38,474 bases of DNA from JAWHQP01 sp032586195 (GTDB taxonomy: Bacteria > Pseudomonadota > Gammaproteobacteria > Enterobacterales > Pasteurellaceae): the NCBI GenBank assembly GCA_032586195.1, contig JAWHQP010000016.1:1-38474 (forward strand), given 5' to 3'. A program made the position numbers and the translations under genes. Shown piece after piece: positions 32,438 to 38,474 of this stretch; the stretch's first letter is position 1, and each line of letters starts with the position of its first letter. The notes beneath the pieces are model-generated. The model saw only the letters and a list, made by a program, of their open reading frames with translations, searched no databases and was not told where the DNA came from.

Positions 32438-33580
32438 ATGAAATACGCATTAACTCACGCCGTGATTTATACCGCTCACGAAGTGTTGTACGGCAGCGCG
32501 GTGATCGTTGAGGACGATAAAATCCAAGCCATAGTGCCGGAAACGGAATTACCGTCGGATATTCAATGCATTGATTTACAGGGTAATAATCTCACCGCGG
32601 GATTTATTGATTTGCAGCTCAACGGCTGCGGTGGCGTAATGGTTAACGAACAGCCTACGGTGCAGACTCTCGAAATTATGCAGGCGACCAATTTGAAATC
32701 GGGGACTACCAGTTTTCTGCCGACCTTTATTACCGCACCCGATGAAGATATGAAAAGTGCGGTGCTGATGATGCGGGAATATTTGGCCGAACACCGCAAT
32801 CAGGCGCTCGGTCTGCATCTGGAAGGCCCTTATTTAAGCGTGGAGAAAAAGGGCGTTCACAGAGCCGAATATATCCGCAGCATTTCTGCCGAAATGAAGG
32901 ATTTTCTGTTAACGAACGCCGATGTCATCACCAAGATTACCATGGCGGCGGAGAATGATACCGCGCAATATATTCCTGAATTTGTCGCCAAGGGCATTGT
33001 GGTGTCGATTGGGCATTCTAATGCCGGCTATGAAGTGGCGAAACAGGCCTTTGCCCGCGGAGCCCGTTTCGCCACCCACCTGTATAACGCCATGTCGCCG
33101 ATCAGTTCGGGACGCGCCATGGGCGTTGTGGGGGCCGTGTTGGATTCGGACGAGGTTTACACGGGGGTTATTGCGGACGGCCTGCACGTTGAGTTCGGCA
33201 ATATCAAGATTGCCAAGCGGGCGAAAGGCGATAAACTTTGTTTGGTAACGGATGCCACTGCCGCCGCGGGTGCCGATATCGAACAGTTTGATTTTGTCGG
33301 CAAAACGGTTTACGTGCGTGACGGTAAATGCTATGACGCTAATGGAACGCTGGGCGGTGCTGCGATCACGATGATTGAGTCTGTCAAAAATGCGGTACAG
33401 TTTGTCGGCATTCCGCTCGACGAAACATTGCGCATGTGCAATTATTACCCCGCCAAAGCTATTGGCGTGGATGATCGCCTAGGCTCCATTGAAGCGGGCA
33501 AAATTGCCAACTTAACGGCGTTTACCAATGATTTCAAGGTGATAGGTACCGCGGTGAACGGGGGATGGCAAGAGCACTAA
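32438..33580 (+). CDS. nagA: N-acetylglucosamine-6-phosphate deacetylase
   Basis: NagA removes acetate from GlcNAc-6-phosphate, made by NanE in this pathway. The 380-residue amidohydrolase shows GFIDLQLNGCGGV, the metal ligand Glu in HLEGPYLSVEKKGVH, His ligands in GHSNAGYEVA and RFATHLYNAMSPI, and the catalytic Asp in LVTDATAAAG. The C-terminal NPA-like segment reads NYYPAKAIGVDDRLGSIEAGKIAN. An uptake signal at 32754-32763 encodes KSAVLM in frame. Last gene of the nan-nag operon, followed by a clear terminator. RBS gagga. Confidence 0.96.
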   Translation: MKYALTHAVIYTAHEVLYGSAVIVEDDKIQAIVPETELPSDIQCIDLQGNNLTAGFIDLQLNGCGGVMVNEQPTVQTLEIMQATNLKSGTTSFLPTFITAPDEDMKSAVLMMREYLAEHRNQALGLHLEGPYLSVEKKGVHRAEYIRSISAEMKDFLLTNADVITKITMAAENDTAQYIPEFVAKGIVVSIGHSNAGYEVAKQAFARGARFATHLYNAMSPISSGRAMGVVGAVLDSDEVYTGVIADGLHVEFGNIKIAKRAKGDKLCLVTDATAAAGADIEQFDFVGKTVYVRDGKCYDANGTLGGAAITMIESVKNAVQFVGIPLDETLRMCNYYPAKAIGVDDRLGSIEAGKIANLTAFTNDFKVIGTAVNGGWQEH

Positions 33581-33595
33581 TAAGCTTTAAATTTA

Positions 33596-33617
33596 GGGCG
33601 TATGGTTACGCCCTTTT
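33596..33617 (+). terminator. Rho-independent terminator of the nan-nag operon
   Basis: A perfect 7-bp stem, GGGCGTA / TACGCCC, with loop TGGT is followed by TTTTATTTT. The rsmB stop codon on the other strand lies inside the T-run, so the same hairpin may also act on rsmB. Confidence 0.9.
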
Positions 33618-35007
33618 ATTTTGTCACTTTTCTTAATTTCGCATAATAAAACCCATCGCCGCCGTTTTCCGTTGGAAAGAATTGATGTCCGATGGCGTTT
33701 TCGCAGTCTTCAAAAGGCAATGGCTCCGGTCGGGCATCTTTGTGAGCGGTTAAAAAATCAGCGATTTGCTGTGAGTTTTCTTCGGGCAATATAGAACAGG
33801 TAGCATAAAGCATGATGCCGCCGGGTTTAAGTGTCGTCCAGAGCGCATGCAGAATGTGTTTTTGCAACGCCACTAATTGAGCGATATCTTCTTCTTTGCG
33901 TAGCCATTTGATATCGGGATGGCGGCGGATAACGCCGGTAGCGGAGCAAGGGGCATCCAGCAAAATTCGGTCAAACAGCACCGCACTTTGTTTATCGCGC
34001 CCGAATTCAGCCGCTACCTGTGGCAACCAGTCGGCCGGCTGTGCCGCATCGCCACAAATGATTAAAGCCGTTTGCCGCATGCGGGCAAGGTTTTCGTTCA
34101 CACGGTTCAAACGGCTTTGTTCCACATCAAGAGCGATCACTTTTGCTTGCGGCGCCTGTTCCAATATATGAGTGGTTTTACCGCCGGGAGCGGCGCAGGC
34201 GTCTAAAATCAATTCGCCGTTTTGCGGTTCAAGCAGTAACCCCGCCCATTGTGCGTGTATATCCTGTACCGTTGCCCAGCCCTCGGCAAAATGCGGCAGA
34301 TTCAGCACTGCAGTTGGATGTTCCAGCCGCAAAGCGTAAGGATTTTGATGGCTAACACCGTGCAATTTCTGTTCTGCCAGCAATACGGCGTAATCGGCGC
34401 GGGAACAGCGCTGCCGGTTAACCCGAATCCACATCGGCGGTTTTTGATTATTCGCTTCTATAATTTCACGCCAATTAGGATAGGCTTTTTTCAATTTGTT
34501 CACCAACCATTCGGGATGATAGGTCTGCCAGTGTTTATCCGCTGCTGCCAGAATCTGTTCCTGCTCACGCAAAAAACGACGCAGCACCGCATTGGTTAAG
34601 CCGCGCAGGCTGTCCGCTTTTAACGCAGATGTCGCCGCCACTGCTTCATCCACCGCCGCATGAGCGGGAATGCGCGTGTAGAGAATCTGATACAACCCCA
34701 CCAGCAACAGGCAATGCACAATGCGGGTTTTGCCCTTCAGCGGCTTGTCCAGCAGTTGGCTGATAATGTGCTCAAGGCGTGGCAGCACGCGGCAAATACC
34801 AAAGCAGATTTCCTGTAACAAAGGGAAATCCTGTGCCTTCACTTGCGGTTGTACTTCAGGCAGTAAGGTGGATAAAGATTTGCCCTGATCCAGCACCTGC
34901 AACATGACCCGTGCGGCTAAAGCGCGCACCGATAAAGGCTTAGCCTTGTGATGACGTGGCGGTTGAGCGCGGGATAAAAGTGCGGTGCCGTTTTTTTGAG
35001 TTTTCAT
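33616..35007 (-). CDS. rsmB: 16S rRNA (cytosine-967-C5)-methyltransferase RsmB
   Basis: RsmB (Sun/Fmu) methylates C967 of 16S rRNA with SAM. The 463-residue protein has an N-terminal NusB-like domain (about 28-165: LCFG-type EICFGICRVLPRLEHII, VGLYQILYTRIPAHAAVDEAV) and a Rossmann methyltransferase domain with SAM loop LDACAAPGGKTTHILEQ. Catalytic cysteine motifs are LLDAPCSATGVIRRHPDIKWLR and YATCSILPEEN. About 24 residues at the N-terminus exceed E. coli RsmB (429) and include an uptake signal read as GTALLS. A second USS lies at 33980-33989. fmt is 8 nt upstream, so the two are co-transcribed. Confidence 0.94.
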   Translation of the reverse strand: MKTQKNGTALLSRAQPPRHHKAKPLSVRALAARVMLQVLDQGKSLSTLLPEVQPQVKAQDFPLLQEICFGICRVLPRLEHIISQLLDKPLKGKTRIVHCLLLVGLYQILYTRIPAHAAVDEAVAATSALKADSLRGLTNAVLRRFLREQEQILAAADKHWQTYHPEWLVNKLKKAYPNWREIIEANNQKPPMWIRVNRQRCSRADYAVLLAEQKLHGVSHQNPYALRLEHPTAVLNLPHFAEGWATVQDIHAQWAGLLLEPQNGELILDACAAPGGKTTHILEQAPQAKVIALDVEQSRLNRVNENLARMRQTALIICGDAAQPADWLPQVAAEFGRDKQSAVLFDRILLDAPCSATGVIRRHPDIKWLRKEEDIAQLVALQKHILHALWTTLKPGGIMLYATCSILPEENSQQIADFLTAHKDARPEPLPFEDCENAIGHQFFPTENGGDGFYYAKLRKVTK

Positions 35008-35015
35008 ATTTTGCC

Positions 35016-35972
35016 CTACGCCAACACGGTACCCACACGGAACCAGTCGGTCCGGCCGTTTAATAAATCCTGTGCCATCATGGGCTTTTTGCCCGCAGGC
35101 TGCAGCCGCAGCAAGTTCAGCACACCTTGCGCGGTGGCGATTTGAATCCCCGTTTTATCCGCCTGCAGAATGGTGCCCGCCGGTTGTGCGACATGCGGTA
35201 AAACGGTGGCGGCATATACTTTCAGTGTTTGCACGTTGCCTTCGCCGTCGTCGGTGTGGAAATAGCTGATCGGCCAAGGGTTAAAGGCTCGGATGCAGCG
35301 TTCCAGCTGTGCGGCGGGCAAACGCCAGTCCAATTTTGCTTCTTCTTTGCTGAGTTTATCGGCGTAATTGCTGTGGCTGTCATCTTGTTTTTGCGGAACA
35401 AATTTACCGCTTGTTAAATTATCCAATACCTCTAACAAGGCGGGCGGGGCAAGTTTTGCCAGCTTATGATAAAGCGAGGTTGAAGTTTCTTCAGGCGTAA
35501 TCGGACAATAGACTTTATGCAGCATATCGCCCGTATCCAGGCCTTCGTCCATCTGCATGATCGTCACTCCGGTTTCCGTGTCGCCCGCCCAGATGGCACG
35601 CTGAATCGGTGCCGCTCCACGCCAGCGCGGAAGAAGAGAACCGTGCACGTTCAAACAGCCTAAACGGGGCGCTTCGAGCACCGCTTTCGGCAGAATTAAA
35701 CCGTAGGCGACCACCACCATTACATCCGCGCCCAACGCCGTCAGTTCCGCCTGAGCCTCGGGTTTACGCAGGGATTTAGGTTGGTACACGGGGATCCGGT
35801 GTTGCTCGGCGAGCTGTTTTACCGGGCTGGCTTGCAGCTTTTTGCCGCGTCCCGCGGGTTTGTCGGGCTGGGTATAAACGGCGATGACCTCGTGCCGGGA
35901 ATCGAATAAGGCTTGTAGATGTTGAGCGGCGAAATCGGGGGTGCCGGCGAAAATAATTTTTAGTTTATTCAT
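35016..35972 (-). CDS. fmt: Methionyl-tRNA formyltransferase
   Basis: Fmt formylates initiator Met-tRNA with 10-formyl-THF. The 318-residue protein (315 in E. coli) has an N-terminal formyltransferase domain. Catalytic Asn and His lie in LNVHGSLLPRWRGAAPIQRAI (about 107-127), and the catalytic Asp in MQMDEGLDTGDML. The C-terminal OB-like domain starts near residue 210 (LDWRLPAAQLERCIRAFNPWP). It lies between def and rsmB on the minus strand; a terminator hairpin separates it from def. Confidence 0.96.
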   Translation of the reverse strand: MNKLKIIFAGTPDFAAQHLQALFDSRHEVIAVYTQPDKPAGRGKKLQASPVKQLAEQHRIPVYQPKSLRKPEAQAELTALGADVMVVVAYGLILPKAVLEAPRLGCLNVHGSLLPRWRGAAPIQRAIWAGDTETGVTIMQMDEGLDTGDMLHKVYCPITPEETSTSLYHKLAKLAPPALLEVLDNLTSGKFVPQKQDDSHSNYADKLSKEEAKLDWRLPAAQLERCIRAFNPWPISYFHTDDGEGNVQTLKVYAATVLPHVAQPAGTILQADKTGIQIATAQGVLNLLRLQPAGKKPMMAQDLLNGRTDWFRVGTVLA

Positions 35973-36004
35973 GCTAATGTTCTACGTTAAAAATTGAGAT
36001 GAAA

Positions 36005-36026
36005 AAGGTGCGTTGCGACGCACCTT
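36005..36026 (-). terminator. Terminator or attenuator between def and fmt
   Basis: A perfect 9-bp stem, AAGGTGCGT / ACGCACCTT, with a 4-nt loop lies in the 63-nt gap. On the minus strand the stem runs into a TTTTT tract. It would end or attenuate def transcripts before fmt. Confidence 0.8.
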
Positions 36027-36035
36027 GACGATAAG

Positions 36036-36548
36036 TTACGCTTGTTTAGCCAGTTGTTTTTGCAGTTTCACTAACTTTTCTTTCATGCGGTTGCGTTTCA
36101 GCGGGGAAAGATAATCCGCAAACACAATGCCGTTGAGATGGTCGATTTCATGCTGAATACAGATTGCTAGCAGCCCGTCGGCCGTTAAGGTAAATTCCTC
36201 GCCCTGACGATTTAACGCTTTGACCGTGACCTTTTCCTTGCGCGGCACAAATCCCCGCATGCCCGGCAGTGATAAGCAGCCTTCTTCGATACCGGTTTCT
36301 CCTTCGGAGCTGATGATTTCGGGGTTGATCAGCACCAGCTGATTTTCTTTCGTGCCTTCAATATCAATGGTAATCACGCGTTTATGCACATCCACCTGTG
36401 TCGCCGCCAAGCCGATGCCTTCTTCGCTGTACATGGTTTCAAACATATTATCAATAAAGGTTTGCAGCTCGTCGTCAAACAAGGTGACGGGCGTTGCGAC
36501 CGTTTTCAAACGTTCATCGGGGTAAATTAACACATTTAATAAACTCAT
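36036..36548 (-). CDS. def: Peptide deformylase
   Basis: Def removes the N-formyl group from nascent proteins, the partner activity to Fmt. The 170-residue protein has the three metallohydrolase motifs: GIGLAATQVD (residues about 44-53), EEGCLSLPG with the metal-binding Cys (about 91), and HEIDHLNG with two His ligands and the catalytic Glu (about 133-140). Length matches E. coli Def (169). It is the first gene of the def-fmt-rsmB group, with a hairpin terminator before fmt. Confidence 0.97.
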   Translation of the reverse strand: MSLLNVLIYPDERLKTVATPVTLFDDELQTFIDNMFETMYSEEGIGLAATQVDVHKRVITIDIEGTKENQLVLINPEIISSEGETGIEEGCLSLPGMRGFVPRKEKVTVKALNRQGEEFTLTADGLLAICIQHEIDHLNGIVFADYLSPLKRNRMKEKLVKLQKQLAKQA

Positions 36549-36744
36549 AAAGTCCCTTTTGCATAAAATAATTGGCTTAAAACTTGACTATTCTACCTGA
36601 TTTTAAGGCGGTCTCTCAATTTTTTTGTAAAGATAAAAAACTCGAATTTTTGACACCGCACTTTGGGAATGTTTTCTTGATTTTCTTTGCAAAGGGGAAC
36701 TTGAAAAGAGGAGATTTTGTGTTGCCGGGATGGAATCAACGGCT

Positions 36745-37701
36745 TTATTTGCGGAGTTTTACCAGTTGAACGGCATGATCGAGGCCTTTGGTCAGGATAA
36801 GGTTGGCGCGCTCACGGGTCGGCAGAATGTTTTGCTTGAGATTTAAGCCGTTGATGTCGTCCCAAATGCGGGTGGCGGTGTCCACCGCTTCCTGTTCGGA
36901 CAGGAGAGCGTAATGTTTGAAATAGGAATTCGGATCGGAAAACGCGCTTTGGCGGAATTTTAAGAAACGACGGATATACCATTCCTTTAGCAAGGTTTCG
37001 TCGGCATCCACATAGATGGAGAAATCGACAAAATCCGATACGAAAGTGCGGTTCTTGTCGCGGCTACTGGTCTGTAGCACGTTCAAACCTTCCAGAATCA
37101 GAATATCGGGGCGATCCACATAATGATATTGATCAGGAATGATATCGTAGGTCAAATGGGAATAAATCGGCGTGGCGACATTGGGCTTGGCAGATTTTAC
37201 GTCCGCCAGAAAGCGGATTAACTTCGGTGTATCGTAAGAAACGGGGAATCCTTTCTTTTCTAGCAGATTATCTTTTTTGAGTTTTTCCAGCGGATAGAGA
37301 AAACCGTCGGTGGTGATCAAATCCACTTTACGCGGGGCCGGCCAGTTTGATAATAAGGATTGCAGAATACGTGCAGAGGTGCTTTTGCCTACCGAAACGC
37401 TGCCCGCTATACCGATAATATAAGGAATTCTCGCACGATTACCGCCGAGAAAGCGGTTAAGCACGGTCTGACGACGTAAATTTTCTTCTATGTAGTAATT
37501 GATCAAACGGGCGAGCGGCAGATAAATGGTACTGACCTCATCAAGGGAGAGATCTTCGTTGAATCCGAGCAGCGGCTTGAGATCCTGTTCGGTGAGTGTT
37601 AACGGCACATTTTTACGCAAATCCGCCCATTGTTTCCGGTTAAAGGTCAAAAACGGACTAAATTGTTTCGTTAAGGAAAGAAAAGGGGTTTCGTCAGTCA
37701 C
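36745..37701 (-). CDS. coaA: Pantothenate kinase (type I)
   Basis: CoaA phosphorylates pantothenate, the controlling step of coenzyme A synthesis. The 318-residue protein (316 in E. coli) has the P-loop GIAGSVSVGKSTSARIL (about 94-110). It also has the conserved VDLITTDGFLYPLEKLKKDNLLEKKGFPVSYD and the YDIIPDQYHYVDRPDILILEGLNVLQ stretch. An uptake signal (37043-37052) is in frame. It is divergent from the tRNA-tufB operon, as birA-coaA-thrU is arranged in enterics. Confidence 0.96.
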   Translation of the reverse strand: MTDETPFLSLTKQFSPFLTFNRKQWADLRKNVPLTLTEQDLKPLLGFNEDLSLDEVSTIYLPLARLINYYIEENLRRQTVLNRFLGGNRARIPYIIGIAGSVSVGKSTSARILQSLLSNWPAPRKVDLITTDGFLYPLEKLKKDNLLEKKGFPVSYDTPKLIRFLADVKSAKPNVATPIYSHLTYDIIPDQYHYVDRPDILILEGLNVLQTSSRDKNRTFVSDFVDFSIYVDADETLLKEWYIRRFLKFRQSAFSDPNSYFKHYALLSEQEAVDTATRIWDDINGLNLKQNILPTRERANLILTKGLDHAVQLVKLRK

Positions 37702-37877
37702 GATGCTTGCTTTGTCCTGGGTAAAATCTTAGGTGAAACTATACAAATATGTGGAAGAAATTCATAGGAAATTTTGCGATAAATTGATAAAAAGATAGCG
37801 AAATAACGGTAAAATCATATTTTTTGATTGTTTCTTAGTCGAATGGTAAAAAAACTGTAATTTTTCAAAAAAAACAC

Positions 37878-37905
37878 TTGTCAGCAATAAAAATTCCCCT
37901 ATAAT
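37878..37905 (+). promoter_or_regulatory. Promoter of the tRNA-tufB operon
   Basis: The -35 TTGTCA (37878-37883) and -10 TATAAT (37900-37905) are 16 bp apart. They are followed by a GC-containing discriminator (acgcctc), as expected for a stable-RNA promoter under stringent control. Transcription would start near 37912, 15 nt before the first tRNA. The AT-rich stretch just upstream could act as an UP element. Confidence 0.85.
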
Positions 37906-37926
37906 ACGCCTCACTTGCTTACGACT

Positions 37927-38002
<76 letters not shown>

Positions 38003-38032
38003 GATCTTCGTAATCAAGCGCATCATGTTGAT

Positions 38033-38117
<85 letters not shown>

Positions 38118-38160
38118 TTTGACATGAAGTCGATTTGATGGGTCAGACGAATTTAGAACA

Positions 38161-38235
<75 letters not shown>

Positions 38236-38238
38236 AGC

Positions 38239-38314
38239 GCTGATATAGCTCAGTTGGTAGAGCGCACCCTTGGTAAGGGTGAGGTCGGCGGTTCAAATCC
38301 GCCTATCAGCACCA
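38239..38314 (+). tRNA. thrT: tRNA-Thr (anticodon GGT)
   Basis: 76 nt with encoded CCA. The acceptor stem is GCTGATA/TATCAGC. The anticodon stem CACCC/GGGTG encloses TTGGTAA (anticodon GGT). It lies 3 nt after the glycine tRNA; tufB starts 106 nt later. Confidence 0.97.
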
Positions 38315-38420
38315 CTCTTAAAATTCAACTTTCTCCTCAAACGTCAGCATTTAATTTTCTACATTTGGTTAATGTGGTAATTGAACCATCCATAACCGTG
38401 TTTGTTTAGAGGGACTCTCA

Positions 38421-38474
38421 ATGTCTAAAGAAAAATTTGAACGTACAAAACCGCACGTAAACGTGGGTACAATC
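38421..38474 (+). CDS. tufB: Elongation factor Tu (start only, cut by window edge)
   Basis: The window ends after 18 codons, reading MSKEKFERTKPHVNVGTI, the conserved start of bacterial EF-Tu. EF-Tu delivers aminoacyl-tRNA to the ribosome as a GTPase; its P-loop lies just beyond the edge. A ribosome site (agaggga, 38407-38413) is present. Location after the four tRNAs identifies the tufB copy. Confidence 0.95.
   Translation, partial: MSKEKFERTKPHVNVGTI

Larger units (their letters stand above)
38..37052. repeat. Dispersed DNA uptake signal sequences (Haemophilus type)
   Basis: Exact 9-mer cores AAGTGCGGT on plus at 3901, 8985, 11046, 11845, 18054, 19338, 24222, 28684, 31531, 32755, 34978 and 37044. 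Reverse-strand cores ACCGCACTT at 38, 5932, 12610, 16078, 16369, 16729, 21705, 25696, 29110, 33980 and 36655 (start coordinates). They promote uptake of self DNA during natural transformation in Pasteurellaceae. Most here extend to AAAGTGCGGTGYYG, then an A or T run, then CGAGTTTT. Confidence 0.92.

Noticed and set aside
36584..36769. 61-codon plus-strand frame between def and coaA
   Set aside because: It overlaps the coaA end and an uptake signal, lacks a ribosome site and resembles nothing known.

Overview
The window looks like chromosomal DNA of a Pasteurellaceae bacterium. The clearest sign is the Haemophilus-type DNA uptake signal (core AAGTGCGGT / ACCGCACTT). I count about 23 exact copies on both strands, inside and between genes, roughly one per 1.7 kb. 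Gene content agrees: a pstSCAB-phoBR operon without phoU, a TRAP-type sialic acid transporter divergent from a nanE/nanK/siaR/nanA/nagB/nagA operon, and the coaA - four tRNAs - tufB order. Base composition is moderate, and I see no insertion sequence, prophage, CRISPR array or obvious foreign island. A succinate-type relative (Basfia/Mannheimia succiniciproducens, Actinobacillus succinogenes) or an Aggregatibacter/Pasteurella relative would fit; the species cannot be fixed from sequence reading alone.

Layout. (1) 1-5758: a Pho box and the phosphate operon pstS-pstC-pstA-pstB-phoB-phoR. (2) 5990-8958: gyrB with its promoter, a strong terminator, then mioC. (3) 9018-11041: a YeiH-type membrane exporter divergent from a YeiE-like LysR regulator. 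(4) 11115-13206: pepD divergent from gpt. (5) 13300-16105: adhE behind a likely FNR site, ending in a USS-containing terminator. (6) 16113-18816: a MerR-family metal regulator divergent from a Zn/Cd-type P-type ATPase, with a classic MerR operator between them. (7) 18817-21814: greB and tex. (8) 21878-33613: the sialic acid locus. The minus-strand unit is siaP, siaT, nanM and a porin. The plus-strand unit is nanE, nanK, nanQ(yhcH), siaR, nanA, nagB and nagA. A 361-bp control region with a near-consensus CRP site lies between them. (9) 33616-36548: rsmB, fmt and def on the minus strand. (10) 36745-37701: coaA. (11) 37878-38474: tRNA-Thr(TGT), tRNA-Tyr(GTA), tRNA-Gly(TCC), tRNA-Thr(GGT) and the start of tufB, cut by the window edge.

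How it works together. The sialic acid locus is a complete scavenging pathway. The porin probably admits Neu5Ac, NanM and NanQ handle its anomers, and SiaP with the SiaQM permease imports it. NanA, NanK, NanE, NagA and NagB then convert it to fructose-6-phosphate, under SiaR and CRP. The permease gene siaT, however, carries an apparent one-base deletion that splits the QM fusion into two frames, so import may be broken in this strain or the base call may be wrong.

Most notable observations: the siaT frameshift; an extended species-specific USS with a second conserved CGAGTTTT block exactly 11 nt past the core; a hairpin in every gap of the siaP-siaT-nanM-porin unit; and a 13-residue leader ORF with a good ribosome binding site just upstream of nanE. 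I did not find a clearly new defence or mobile system.
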